Source: Paraburkholderia sp. UYCP14C (GTDB taxonomy: Bacteria > Pseudomonadota > Gammaproteobacteria > Burkholderiales > Burkholderiaceae). From it: a stretch of 64,000 nucleotides of DNA. The DNA lies in NCBI RefSeq assembly GCF_004197395.1, contig NZ_SELS01000028.1:1-64000 (forward strand). Direction: 5' to 3'. The first letter of the stretch is position 1. Each line of letters begins with the position of its first letter. Position numbers and translations under genes: made by a program. Below the pieces are notes generated by a model that searched no databases, was not told where the DNA came from, and was given only the letters and a program-made list of their open reading frames with translations. Shown one piece after another: positions 11,734-20,986 of this stretch.

Positions 11734-12698
11734 TGCAGCGTCACCGTGACGGGCTGGCCGGGCCGCAGCTTCGGCGCATCGGCGATCTGGGGTCGCGCTT
11801 CGACCATGAACACGAGCTTCGCGCGACTTTCGTTGCTGAAGATCACCGGCGGCGTGTACTCCGCCTGGTCCGAAATAAAGCTGAGCACGGCCGGCACGTC
11901 GGCGGCGCAACCGTCGCAATGAATCGACACGCGACGGCCCGGCGCAAGCGAACCAACCACCCCCTGGGGCACGAAGAAGCGCACCTTGACGTTCTCCGGC
12001 GGCAGCATGCGCACGACGGGGCTGCCGGCCGGCACCCATTCGCCGCTGCGATACATCGTGTCGAACACGAGGCCCGCGTGCGGCGCGTGCACGCTTTTCT
12101 GATCGAGCTTCCATTGGGCCTGTCCAAGCTGGGCCTGCGCCGCGTCGACCTGCGCCTGTTGCGCGCGAATCTGTTCGATCCGCCCAGGCAGACGCGAGAC
12201 GGCGAGCTGGCTTTGCAGCTCGCGCACGTGTGCGGCGCTCGACAGCGCATTCGCGCGCGAGTCGTCGAGCTGGCTTTGCGCGATACCGCCCGCGCCGAGT
12301 TGTTGCTGGTCGCGGCGGAACTGGGTCGCGGCGCGCGCCGCATCGGCTTCGGCCTGCACGAGTTGCGCGCGCGTCACGTCGACTTCCGGCGGACGCTTGC
12401 CGGTTCCAAGGTCGGCAAGCTGCGCGCGGGCCGAACGCAGTTGCTGGTTGGCCTGCGCGACGGCCTCGGTTTCGTTCTGCGCTTCGAGCGCAAAGAGCGG
12501 CGTGTTCTGCGCGACGGTCTGCCCGCGCGAGACCGCGAGCTCGGTCAGCTGTCCGGCCTGCGACGACGCGAGATACAGGAACTCGCCTTCCACATAGCCT
12601 TGCCACGTGTTCGCCGGCTGTTGCGAACAGCTCGCGCACGCCGCGATGCATAGTGCGAGGAACGCGGCACGAATGGATGAGCGGGCGGACGGAATCAT
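11730..12698 (-). CDS. HlyD-family periplasmic adaptor (membrane fusion protein)
   Basis: The 322-residue protein has an N-terminal signal with a plausible lipobox (IAAC, Cys near residue 21), then a biotinyl-lipoyl-like strand pair (VEGEFLYLASSQAGQLTELAVSRG), a long alpha-helical coiled coil (about residues 75-200, rich in Ala and Gln) and a beta-barrel region. It should bridge the ABC permease to the outer-membrane channel, like YhiI or YbhG. The start is set by overlap with the tetR stop (ATGA). Its own stop overlaps the ATPase start. Confidence 0.91.
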   Translation of the reverse strand: MIPSARSSIRAAFLALCIAACASCSQQPANTWQGYVEGEFLYLASSQAGQLTELAVSRGQTVAQNTPLFALEAQNETEAVAQANQQLRSARAQLADLGTGKRPPEVDVTRAQLVQAEADAARAATQFRRDQQQLGAGGIAQSQLDDSRANALSSAAHVRELQSQLAVSRLPGRIEQIRAQQAQVDAAQAQLGQAQWKLDQKSVHAPHAGLVFDTMYRSGEWVPAGSPVVRMLPPENVKVRFFVPQGVVGSLAPGRRVSIHCDGCAADVPAVLSFISDQAEYTPPVIFSNESRAKLVFMVEARPQIADAPKLRPGQPVTVTLQ

Positions 12699-13426
12699 GA
12701 CGGCTTCCCTTTCGCGCGGCGTGCGGTGGACGTGGCCGTCGCTTTGACCTTTGCCTTCGCCTTGGCCTTGACCGCCCCGGTTGCGCTCATGCCTTGCGTG
12801 AGCAGCGCAACGACGTGGCGTTCGAGCGTCGCGCGATCGAACGAGGTGCGCGGATTCAGGCGCTGCCAGATCCTCGCGGTTGCCTGCGGCAGCATCACGA
12901 GGGCCAGCACCGAGTTGAACAGCAGCAACGGTTCCAGCTGCGCGTTCAACTGACCCGATGCGCAGCCGCGCGCGATGTTCTGACCAAACGCGGCGAGCTT
13001 CTGGAGGGGGATGTGCGCAAACGCGCGCTCGCGCAGCAGACCGCCTTCGTTGACGATCTCGCGCAGCCATAGCGAAGGCAGCCACGGCATCGTTTCGGTG
13101 ACGTCGAACATGCGCTTGACGATGCCTTGCGTCAGCTCGAGCGGCTCGTCGTGGTCGGGATCGACCGGATCCCAGATCGCACCGAAGGCGGCGACGAGCC
13201 TTTCCTCGAACAACGCGTCGAGCAGTTTTTCGCGGGTCTGGAACCAGTAGTGCACCATCGCGGACGTGACGCCGCTCGCCGCCGCGATCTGTGCAACCGT
13301 CGTATTGGCGATGCCGCGCTCGGCGAACAGCGTCACCGCGACATCGAGCAGATGTTCGCGTGCGTCGAAGTCCTGCGGATGAGGACGGCGACCCATTCGG
13401 GAGCGGACGGCTTGAGGCATGGCCAC
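12695..13426 (-). CDS. TetR-family regulator of the exporter operon
   Basis: The 243-residue protein has a TetR DNA-binding domain in residues 20-70 (LFAERGIANTTVAQIAAASGVTSAMVHYWF) and a C-terminal ligand domain. It is the first gene of the exporter operon, and an AGTTA-N8-TAACT inverted repeat lies just upstream, so autorepression is likely. A C-terminal tail of alternating Lys and Ala (about residues 217-243, AVKAKAKAKVKATATS) is unusual for TetR proteins and resembles the basic tails of histone-like proteins. Either of two in-frame starts (MAMPQ or MPQAV) is possible. Confidence 0.88.
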   Translation of the reverse strand: MAMPQAVRSRMGRRPHPQDFDAREHLLDVAVTLFAERGIANTTVAQIAAASGVTSAMVHYWFQTREKLLDALFEERLVAAFGAIWDPVDPDHDEPLELTQGIVKRMFDVTETMPWLPSLWLREIVNEGGLLRERAFAHIPLQKLAAFGQNIARGCASGQLNAQLEPLLLFNSVLALVMLPQATARIWQRLNPRTSFDRATLERHVVALLTQGMSATGAVKAKAKAKVKATATSTARRAKGKPS

Positions 13427-13440
13427 GACACTAATTGACG

Positions 13441-13458
13441 AGTTAGTTAGTTTTAACT
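13441..13458. promoter_or_regulatory. Inverted repeat upstream of tetR, likely operator
   Basis: AGTTA at 13441-13445 and TAACT at 13454-13458 are mirror images around eight bases, within a run of GTTA repeats, 15 bases upstream of the tetR start. The position fits a TetR autoregulatory site. No binding data can be inferred from sequence alone. Confidence 0.45.
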
Positions 13459-13824
13459 GCTTGATACTAGGACATTTTCTGGCGTGAAGAAGGAGGGGAA
13501 ACCCTGGCGGCGGGCGGTCTGCGTTCGGTCGTTGATCCGCGTCAAGAACCCGTGCGACGACGCAGCATAGGTACCGTCGATACCGGAATAGACGCTCATC
13601 TTTTTGTGCTTGCGGTTCGTCGGTACGCTGGCGTATTCCATCGACGGAGGCTCATATGGTCAGCGCTACGCGACAGGGCGAACGTTATTGCACGGCAGTG
13701 ACGAACGGCTGGTATCCGAATGCAGTTCGACGCCTTGAGTAGCGGTTGCAGACTTCTGCCACTCTGATCCCACGGCGCCGAATTTGCAAAACGACATCAA
13801 GTATGGCGGCAATGTCCGGCACCG
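13459..13824. other. Intergenic stretch upstream of the exporter operon
   Basis: A 62-codon minus-strand ORF (13453-13641) overlaps the likely operator, lacks a ribosome site and matches no family I know. I see no other gene or clear repeat. The exporter operon promoter should lie near 13450-13500. Confidence 0.35.
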
Positions 13825-14361
13825 ATGCCGGATTTGTTCTATCGGCCATTTTTTCGACTTGGTGTACTGATGGGACTTCAAGACGACGAAGCCGCTGACA
13901 TCATGAAACCCGTTGAAGAACCGTTTGGCCTGTCGCTTACAACAGCCGTCCTGTCGCAGCAGCAACGAGGCCGCGGTTGGAGCGTATTCATTGAAGCGTT
14001 AGCCGTGCCGGCAAAGGTCGGTATTCACGCTTACGAACACGATGCACCACAGCCGATCGTGATCGACGCTCGACTCGGCTATGGTGCCGAGCCGAGCGAA
14101 GCGCACGGATGGATCGACTACGACGGGTATTGCACTCGCATCGCCGACTTTCTCTCCCACAAGCCGCATACGCGTCTGCTTGAAACGCTGGTAGCTGATA
14201 TTGCAGCAGTGTCGTTTCGACAATGGCCTGCGCTCGAATTGCTGACGCTCAGCGTGCACAAGCCGAAAATCAGACCCGGCACGCGTCGCGTAGGCGTCAC
14301 GCTCGATTGGACACGCGCGGACTATTTGCAGTGGTGCTGCGGCGCGGGGCGCTACAGTTGA
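13825..14361 (+). CDS. Dihydroneopterin aldolase (FolB)-like protein
   Basis: From about residue 53 the protein matches the FolB/FolX fold: VFIEALAVPAKVGIHAYEHDA carries the conserved Glu after the IG motif, YDGYCTRIADFL follows, then LLETLVADIAA and LTLSVHKPKIRP with the conserved Lys-Pro. FolB converts dihydroneopterin to a pterin precursor of folate. The catalytic Glu and Lys both appear to be kept. The first 50 residues are not part of the family, and no candidate start has a good ribosome site, so the true start could be anywhere from 13825 to 13903. It stands alone with no folate genes nearby, so a paralogous or repurposed role is possible. Confidence 0.65.
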   Translation: MPDLFYRPFFRLGVLMGLQDDEAADIMKPVEEPFGLSLTTAVLSQQQRGRGWSVFIEALAVPAKVGIHAYEHDAPQPIVIDARLGYGAEPSEAHGWIDYDGYCTRIADFLSHKPHTRLLETLVADIAAVSFRQWPALELLTLSVHKPKIRPGTRRVGVTLDWTRADYLQWCCGAGRYS

Positions 14362-14707
14362 TCCAGTTGAACCAGCGCGTCGTTCATTACGGTCCGGGCG
14401 CTGGCGTCATGCCTGTCGGTCATGGCGACGTCGCGAAAGCGTGACGCAGGGCTTGCTTTCCCTCAGGCGCGTCGAAAAAGGCCGGTCGCTCGTCCGGCGA
14501 CAAAGCGCTTCCAGGAATGGTTCACTCGCGCCGCGCGCTTGCGCGGGCAGCGAGAGTCATGGGGCTGAAAAGGGCCAATCGAACGATTATGTGTCGCGCA
14601 GCGGAAAGGCGGGATGCCCTAAAGTCGAAAATTGTCCACCGCATCTCGGGCCAAGTGCATTTTTCATGGTCACTGCGAGTACCCCCTTCGATGCGCGCAA
14701 CGGCATC
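14362..14707. other. Intergenic stretch, no gene seen
   Basis: The region lies between the FolB-like gene and the convergent AraC regulator. Overlapping plus-strand ORFs of 73-102 codons have no ribosome site or motif. No terminator with a T tract was found. Confidence 0.35.
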
Positions 14708-15727
14708 TCAGTCGCGGCGCAAAAAGCGCTTGGCTGTTGCGGACGGTAACTCGCCAAACATGACGCGATAGTCATGCGCGAAGCTGCTGAGGTGCCAGAA
14801 GCCCCATTTCGTCGCGGCAGACGTGACGGAGTCGCCGAGCCTCAATTCCCGACGGACGTGATTCAGGCGCACGGCCCGAAGGTATGCGATTGGATTCAGT
14901 CCAAGCGCTTCCTGGAAGGCATACTGCAATGACCTTCTGCTCACACCCAACTGCACGCATAGTTCGGCAATCGATAGTGGACAACTCGCTGGATCCTGAA
15001 GCTTTTCCTGGATCGAATTCACGAGCGACCAGTATCTTGTCGGGCGGACACTGGGGGCGGCACCCGGCGCATCCGAAATGACTTCGGAAATCGCATAGAG
15101 AATGTTTCTTTCGAGAAGCTCGATGTGGCGGTCGGTGTCTGCCTGCTCATCCGGCGATGACTGCGCCGCGGCGGCGAGGGTCTGCTTGAAAAGGTTGCGC
15201 AGATTGCCTGCGGCTTCGGCGGCCATTGGGACGAGCGGCCCTATCGGTCGGGAAACGAGCGACGTGCCCAGCACACGCATCGGATCCGTCGACAGCCTCT
15301 CCGGTTCTATTTCGACGTTGACGAGAACGTGCCGGTCAGGCGAGAAGAACTCAAACTCCGAGCCACTGGAGAAGACTTGCAGGCTGTCACGTTCGCTTTT
15401 CTCTCCACACATTCTGGCGTGCCCTTCCAGTTCCAGTGGAACGGCGACGGCTAACCTGTCGGAGGGCACCGAGCCCCGCTGCATGATGACTTTGTCCAGA
15501 TGCTCGACGAGCAGCCTGATACCGCCGATCCAAACGATTGACGACGTCCCGTGGAAGAGACCACCTGAGATTTGCGTGTATTGGAGACTCCAGCCATCGA
15601 ATGCACGTGCCTGTTCGTGCACGTCGGTAAATGAGCAAACTGCGACCGCGCGCGCAAAAAGCCGGGCACCGGAAGAGGTCGTCGAAACTGGGGCCGTACT
15701 CATTAGATAGGAAGTGGGTTGCCGCAT
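14708..15727 (-). CDS. AraC-family transcriptional regulator
   Basis: The C-terminal 100 residues hold the two helix-turn-helix motifs of AraC proteins (LSIAELCVQLGVSRRSLQYAFQEALGLNPIAYLRAVRLN and SAATKWGFWHLSSFAHDYRVMFGELPS). The N-terminal part (LQYTQISGG, VIMQRGSVP) resembles EutR-like regulators of amino-alcohol catabolism. The reading frame is open back to 15895, but the first 56 codons are not protein-like; the ATG at 15727 has GGAAGA eleven bases upstream. It is divergent from a dehydrogenase and an amino-acid/amine permease, which it probably controls. The inducer is unknown. Confidence 0.82.
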   Translation of the reverse strand: MRQPTSYLMSTAPVSTTSSGARLFARAVAVCSFTDVHEQARAFDGWSLQYTQISGGLFHGTSSIVWIGGIRLLVEHLDKVIMQRGSVPSDRLAVAVPLELEGHARMCGEKSERDSLQVFSSGSEFEFFSPDRHVLVNVEIEPERLSTDPMRVLGTSLVSRPIGPLVPMAAEAAGNLRNLFKQTLAAAAQSSPDEQADTDRHIELLERNILYAISEVISDAPGAAPSVRPTRYWSLVNSIQEKLQDPASCPLSIAELCVQLGVSRRSLQYAFQEALGLNPIAYLRAVRLNHVRRELRLGDSVTSAATKWGFWHLSSFAHDYRVMFGELPSATAKRFLRRD

Positions 15728-16144
15728 CACGTGATCTGTCTTCCAAATAGATCCGAGATCCAGAGAAAAGGATTCACGTCCTCTGCAAGCGAAACTTTCA
15801 ACGGTGCCGATAGCGCGATTGAACGTGATTGAATCGCTGGCATGAATTGCGGAGTGGACGCGCTTGAGATCATCGGACTCTTCATTCAATCGCATGCTGC
15901 ATGCCCCCGACTAGAAGCATTGCGACATGCATCTGGAATGCACGCGCACATATCAGGAAGCGCAGTCGTCGCAACAAATGGCCGATTTTTCGTTAGGGAT
16001 GACCCGTATTTGCCGAAATGCGATAGTGCTCAAAAAAACGGCCTTCTAGAGTGAGATCAACGTGCAAGCCGGGACCTACACCTTGAAATTGGGCGATACG
16101 GTCGCGGTGTGACGCGGGATGTGCGACTCCGTGGAGGCTGAAAG
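15728..16144. promoter_or_regulatory. Divergent promoter region, AraC regulator / dehydrogenase-permease pair
   Basis: About 400 bases separate the two divergent starts and are relatively rich in A/T for this window. I could not define exact promoter boxes or a direct repeat convincing enough to call an AraC site. A run of six A and an inverted GGCCTTCTAGA-like segment near 16035-16050 are present. Confidence 0.35.
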
Positions 16145-16966
16145 ATGGATATGAAAACACGAAGTGCCGATGACGGCTTTTTGACACCCTTGCTTAACCC
16201 CGCACGACTGCAGAACCGGAAGGTTCTGATCACCGGCGGCGCGGGCGGCATGGGTCGTGCCGCGTCGCTGTTGTTCGCCGCGCATGGCGCAGAGCTGGCG
16301 ATCGTCGATATCGCGCGGGATGCCGGCGAACAGGTTGTGGACGAGATCCGCAGCAAAGGCGGGCGGGCGACCTTCTATCAGGCGGACGCATCGAGTTCCG
16401 GACAGATCGGCGCTGCGGTAAGCGCGGCCACCGAGTCGCTCGGATGGATCGACTGTCTGTTCAACCATGCGGGAACAATCGTGGTGAAACCGCTGCACGA
16501 CACAACGGATGACGATTACGACCGGCTCATGGCGATCAACGCCCGTTCCGCCTTCATGACGTGCCGGGCGGTGCTTCCCGGTATGGTCGCGCGCGGCAAG
16601 GGCAGTATCGTCATTACGTCGTCGATCGGCGGCGAGAAAGGGTTCGCGCTCGAGAGCGTGTATTGCATGACCAAGGGTGCGGTACTGCAACTGGCACGTT
16701 CGATTGCGGCCGAGTACAGAGGAAGCGGCATTCGGTGCAACGCGATCTGCCCAGGTTTCGTTCGTACCGCTCATGGCCTGCGCGAGATCGATGAACTCGA
16801 TCGACTCGGCCAGAAATGGGAAGACGCAGGCGTTGCCGACACCCAGGTACGAATCTGCGAAGCCGAGGAGGCTGCGTCCGCGGCACTTTTCCTTTTGTCG
16901 GATGACGCCAGTTTCATCAACGGCGCAGCTCTGTACGTTGACAACGGCTGGTATTCGAAAGGCTAG
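16145..16966 (+). CDS. Short-chain dehydrogenase/reductase
   Basis: The 273-residue protein is a classical NAD(P)-dependent short-chain dehydrogenase: cofactor loop TGGAGGMG near residue 31, an Asp at the end of the second strand (IVDIA) favouring NAD, NHAGT, catalytic Ser in ITSSIGGEK, and YCMTK with the Tyr-x3-Lys pair. The C terminus ends in the usual INGAALYVDNGW. Paired with a permease 52 bases downstream and a divergent AraC regulator, it probably oxidises an imported alcohol, amino alcohol or hydroxy acid. The exact substrate cannot be read from the sequence. Confidence 0.88.
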   Translation: MDMKTRSADDGFLTPLLNPARLQNRKVLITGGAGGMGRAASLLFAAHGAELAIVDIARDAGEQVVDEIRSKGGRATFYQADASSSGQIGAAVSAATESLGWIDCLFNHAGTIVVKPLHDTTDDDYDRLMAINARSAFMTCRAVLPGMVARGKGSIVITSSIGGEKGFALESVYCMTKGAVLQLARSIAAEYRGSGIRCNAICPGFVRTAHGLREIDELDRLGQKWEDAGVADTQVRICEAEEAASAALFLLSDDASFINGAALYVDNGWYSKG

Positions 16967-17018
16967 TGGTCGCTGCAAGTTACCGAATCATCGCCGTCCA
17001 GATAGGTAGGAGGTCAAA

Positions 17019-18476
17019 ATGCATGATAGAGACAAACCGCAATACGACGAACGTGATAGTGAAGACAGCAGATTGCTGGCACTAGGTTATCAGCCGCAAT
17101 TTCGCCGCGTACTCGGTCTGTTCGCCGACTTTTCGCTCGGCTATTCCTACATGAGTCCGATGGCCGGCGTGTTTGCGCTGTTCTCGACCGCGCTCATGGC
17201 CGCGGGACCGGCCTTTTTCTGGACGATGCCGGTGGTGCTGGCGGGTCAGGCCTTTGTATGTCTCGTCTTTGCGGAAGCAGCGTCTGCCTTTCCGATCGCC
17301 GGTGGGATCTATCAATGGGCGCGACAGCTCGGTGGAACACGTTGGGGATTTCTGACCGCGTGGATTTACCTGTTCGCACTTGTTGGCACTGCGGCCGGAA
17401 TTGCCGCCGGCGGGGCTCCGTTTCTGGCCAGCTTGCTGGGCGCGCCCGCGACCTCGACGTTCAACGCCATCGCAGGCATCGGGATTGCCGGTATCGCGAT
17501 AGTAGCCAACTTCGCGGGCACCCGCGTGCTTGCAAGAGCCACGGAAATCGGAGTCTGGGCCGGCATCGTCGGGCTGATCGTCTGCGGCATCTATATGCTA
17601 TTTTTCGCTCGCGTGCAGCCGCTTTCGATTATCTGGAACTCGTACAACATCGCGCATGGAAACTACACGGCAGCACTCTTTTCAGCGGGGCTCATCGGTA
17701 TCTGGATTTTCTATGGCTTTGAAGCCTGCGGTGATCTGGCTGAGGAAGTAGATGGCGCGTCGCACGCGGTTCCGCGCGCCATGTTGCTGACGATCGTATG
17801 CGGTGGCACGTTCGCGTTGCTGATGACGGTTGGCCTGCTGTTCGCCATTCCCGATCTGGCGGGCGCGCTGAGCGGCAAAGTTGCCGACCCGGCGAGCGCC
17901 GCGATTCAACAGGCGATGGGGCCGCTGGGTTTGAAGATCACGATGGTCTGCCTGCTTTGCGTCGTGGTCAGCGCTGTCGCTTCAGTGATCGCTTCGATCA
18001 GTCGCTTGATGTTCTCCCTCGGTCGAGACAACATGATCGTCGGCGCCCGCTTCCTGGGTCGGCTCAGCGGAACGCGGCAGCAACCGGTTCCTGCAATCTG
18101 GACGACGTCTGCGTTGACCATCCTCGTCCTGTCGGTCGGGTTCATCTCCGCTAACGCTGCGACGCAAATCATCAGCTTTGCTACCACCGGGATCTACACT
18201 GCGTTCCAGATGGTGGTTCTCGCCTCCCTGTTCTCCAGTCTGCGAGGGTGGCGTTCCGACGGCGCCTTCCAACTCGGCTCTAAAGGCATCCTCATCAAGA
18301 TCATCGCGCTGGCGTTCGGCGTTGCCTCGATCGTCGATCTTGCGTGGCCGAGAACGCCTGAAGCAGGCTGGTTCTTGAACTGGCTCATCGTCATTTCGCT
18401 GGTCGTCATTGTCCTTGCCGGATTGATTCAAATGGCCAGGCTCGAGTTGCCATCGAATCGATTAACCATGGAATAG
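17019..18476 (+). CDS. APC-superfamily amino acid/amine permease
   Basis: The 485-residue protein has about twelve membrane helices and the APC signature in its first helix region (GLFADFSLGYSYMSPMAGVFALF, then AGGIYQWARQLGG). It most resembles the amino acid/choline transporter (ACT) group used for GABA, choline or amines. GGAGG lies eight bases upstream of the ATG. It follows the dehydrogenase in the same direction and should import its substrate. The EutR-like regulator next door hints at an amine or amino alcohol, but that is inference. Confidence 0.87.
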   Translation: MHDRDKPQYDERDSEDSRLLALGYQPQFRRVLGLFADFSLGYSYMSPMAGVFALFSTALMAAGPAFFWTMPVVLAGQAFVCLVFAEAASAFPIAGGIYQWARQLGGTRWGFLTAWIYLFALVGTAAGIAAGGAPFLASLLGAPATSTFNAIAGIGIAGIAIVANFAGTRVLARATEIGVWAGIVGLIVCGIYMLFFARVQPLSIIWNSYNIAHGNYTAALFSAGLIGIWIFYGFEACGDLAEEVDGASHAVPRAMLLTIVCGGTFALLMTVGLLFAIPDLAGALSGKVADPASAAIQQAMGPLGLKITMVCLLCVVVSAVASVIASISRLMFSLGRDNMIVGARFLGRLSGTRQQPVPAIWTTSALTILVLSVGFISANAATQIISFATTGIYTAFQMVVLASLFSSLRGWRSDGAFQLGSKGILIKIIALAFGVASIVDLAWPRTPEAGWFLNWLIVISLVVIVLAGLIQMARLELPSNRLTME

Positions 18477-18880
18477 AAGTACGATAGCCAGACTTGTCTG
18501 TGCGCGTGGTCGTTCCATCTCATCTGCAACGGCTACGCGTTGAGCCTGATGAATCCTGCAATCGCCGGCTACGCGCGCAGCGATTGAAAGCGCCAGTTTT
18601 TGCATCAAAGGGACGCGCTCTGGCAGAAGTGCCGATTTTCAAGAATTTGTTTTGAAAAGACAAATAAAAACAAGCCGACAGAATTAGCACGAAAAGGACG
18701 GAAACCCCATATTTCTGACGGTGGCGGGGCGGGCTGCAGCGCTGGGTCTCCGCACTGTGCCAAGGCGGAGCAACGGGACCAGCCGCTAACGGAGCGACTC
18801 CGGCGTCTTGATGCGTAAGCGCCGGCATGCCCGATTGCACGGGCGAATCCGCCCAACTTTGACAGTTTTGCGACAGCGCG
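18477..18880. other. Intergenic stretch upstream of kup
   Basis: Minus-strand ORFs (18520-18915, 18605-18898) overlap here but have no ribosome site, family motif or credible codon use. A TTGACA at 18859-18864 is present without a good partner -10 box. A strong hairpin follows at 18881. Confidence 0.35.
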
Positions 18881-18913
18881 GCGCTTAGCGCGCGACACCT
18901 GCGCGCGAAGCGC
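18881..18913 (+). other. Long GC-rich hairpin upstream of kup
   Basis: GCGCTTAGCGCGC at 18881-18893 pairs with GCGCGCGAAGCGC at 18901-18913, a 13-base stem with one mismatch and a seven-base loop. ATTTTCG follows, so it could act as a weak terminator after the permease gene, though that gene ends 400 bases earlier. It could instead lie near the kup promoter; a TATACT box sits at 18932-18937. Confidence 0.4.
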
Positions 18914-19069
18914 ATTTTCGCCGGAAATTTCTATACTTCCTCTAGCGCACTCCTGGCAGGATCCAGCCCTTACGACCCAGACGAATTGACGTCAACGAAA
19001 CGAAAGAATCGAAGCGAACACGCGGCGCGGCCATCGCGGCTCACGCGTGATTCGTATGAGGAGGGAGAC

Positions 19070-20986
19070 ATGGGACATTACGCAACCGCCGCGCCGGAGA
19101 ATCATGGCCACGGCGAAGCCTCGCCGGCTCTTCCAGCGCTTGCGCTGGCCGCGCTCGGCGTAGTCTATGGCGACATCGGCACGAGCCCGCTCTATACGCT
19201 CGCCACCGTGTTCGATCCCAGCAACGGTCTCTCGCTCAATGCTTTCAATATCGTCGGCATCGTTTCGCTGATCTTCTGGTCGCTGATGATCGTCGTTTCG
19301 CTCAAGTACGTCGTGCTGATCCTGCGGGCGAATAATCACGGCGAAGGCGGCATCATGGCGCTGCTCGCGCTCGCGGCGTCGTCGATCAAGTCGCGGCCGC
19401 GTTTGCGTCGTGGACTGCTCGTGGTCGGCGTGATGGGTGCGGCGCTGTTCTTCGGCGATAGCGTGATCACGCCGGCCATTTCCGTGCTGAGCGCGGTGGA
19501 AGGGCTCGAAGTCGTCGAGCCCGGGCTCAAGACCTATGTGATTCCGGTGACGCTCGCCGCGCTCATCATCCTGTTCGTCACGCAAAAGCACGGTACGGGC
19601 GGCATCGGCGCCGTGTTCGGGCCGGTGATGGTGCTGTGGTTCGTGGTGATCGGCGTGGCGGGCGTCGCGAACATCATGGCGGCGCCGGTCGTGCTCTATG
19701 CGCTCAATCCGCTGGAAGGGCTCGCCTTCGTCATGCATCACCGCTGGCTCGCGTTCGTCGCGCTCGGCGCGGTAGTGCTCTCGCTGACGGGCGCCGAGGC
19801 GCTCTATGCCGACATGGGCCATTTCGGCAAGCGCCCCATTCGGCTTACGTGGTTCGGCATCGTCTTCCCTGCGCTGGCGCTCAACTATCTGGGCCAGGGC
19901 GCGCTGCTGCTGGCGAACCCCGGCGCGGTGCAAAACCCGTTCTACCGGCTGTTCCCGCAGTGGGCCATCGTGCCGATGATCGTGCTGGCGACGATCGCCA
20001 CCGTGATCGCGTCGCAAGCCGTGATCTCAGGGACTTATTCGATGACGATGCAGGCCATGCAGCTGTCCTTCCTGCCGCGCATGAACATCGTGCATACGTC
20101 GGAGCGCGAGATCGGCCAAATCTACGTGCCCGGCATCAACTGGATCCTGCTGATCGCCGTGGTCGCGGCGGTGCTGGGTTTCCGCTCGTCTACAGCGCTC
20201 GGGTCCGCGTATGGCATCGCCGTGACCGGCACGATGCTGATCACGACGTTCCTCACGTTCTTCGTCGTGCGTTACGCGTGGCACTACAACTGGCTGCTGT
20301 GCTTGCTGTCCACTTCATTCTTCTTCGTGATCGATGCGTTGTTCTTTTCGGCGAATCTGCTGAAGATCGTCGATGGCGGCTGGTTCCCGCTCGTGATCGG
20401 CGCGATCGTGTTCACGGTCATGGCGACGTGGGGACGCGGCTGGGAAATGATGCTGGCCGAAGCGCGCGTGCGGGCGGGAAAGATGCCGCTCAAGCCGTAC
20501 CTTGCTTCGCTGCTCGAAAGCTCGCCGACGCGCGTCGGCGGCACGGCGATCTTCCTGACGCCGGACGCCGAAGCGGTGCCGCACGCGCTCGTCAACAACC
20601 TGCGGCACAACCGTGTGCTGCATGAGCGGACGGTGTTCCTGAGCGTAGTCACAAAGAGCGTGCCGTGGGTGGCCGAAAGCGAGCGTGTGCAGATCAAGCC
20701 GCTGTGCACGGGCTGCTGGCACGCTACGGTGAACTACGGATTCAAGGACGACGTGGACTTGCCGTGCACGCTGGCCGCCTACAAATCGCCAGAATTCGCT
20801 TTCAACCTGGACGACACCTCGTGGTTCCTGAGCCGCGCGGCCGTCGTGCCCAAACGCGGTCACGGCATGGCGTTATGGCGTGAGCGGCTATTCGCGGTGA
20901 TGCTGCACAACGTGGGCAATATCGCGGCGTTCTTCAAATTGCCGGCCAATCGCGTGATCGAAGTCGGCGCGCGCGTGGAGATATAG
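19070..20986 (+). CDS. kup: Kup-type low-affinity potassium transporter
   Basis: The 638-residue protein matches KUP/HAK transporters: ALAALGVVYGDIGTSPLYTL at the start, GGIMALLALA, and GDSVITPAISVLSAVEG, then about twelve membrane helices and a C-terminal cytoplasmic part. It takes up K+ with protons. The ATG at 19070 has GGAGGGA immediately upstream at the right distance; an upstream TTG start in the same frame has none. No neighbouring gene is functionally linked. Confidence 0.94.
   Translation: MGHYATAAPENHGHGEASPALPALALAALGVVYGDIGTSPLYTLATVFDPSNGLSLNAFNIVGIVSLIFWSLMIVVSLKYVVLILRANNHGEGGIMALLALAASSIKSRPRLRRGLLVVGVMGAALFFGDSVITPAISVLSAVEGLEVVEPGLKTYVIPVTLAALIILFVTQKHGTGGIGAVFGPVMVLWFVVIGVAGVANIMAAPVVLYALNPLEGLAFVMHHRWLAFVALGAVVLSLTGAEALYADMGHFGKRPIRLTWFGIVFPALALNYLGQGALLLANPGAVQNPFYRLFPQWAIVPMIVLATIATVIASQAVISGTYSMTMQAMQLSFLPRMNIVHTSEREIGQIYVPGINWILLIAVVAAVLGFRSSTALGSAYGIAVTGTMLITTFLTFFVVRYAWHYNWLLCLLSTSFFFVIDALFFSANLLKIVDGGWFPLVIGAIVFTVMATWGRGWEMMLAEARVRAGKMPLKPYLASLLESSPTRVGGTAIFLTPDAEAVPHALVNNLRHNRVLHERTVFLSVVTKSVPWVAESERVQIKPLCTGCWHATVNYGFKDDVDLPCTLAAYKSPEFAFNLDDTSWFLSRAAVVPKRGHGMALWRERLFAVMLHNVGNIAAFFKLPANRVIEVGARVEI

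Noticed and set aside
13453-13641. A 62-codon minus-strand ORF upstream of tetR
   Set aside because: No ribosome site or family, and it overlaps the likely operator and promoter of the exporter operon.
18520-18915. Minus-strand ORFs in the gap before kup
   Set aside because: No ribosome site; composition matches out-of-frame reading of intergenic DNA with a strong hairpin.
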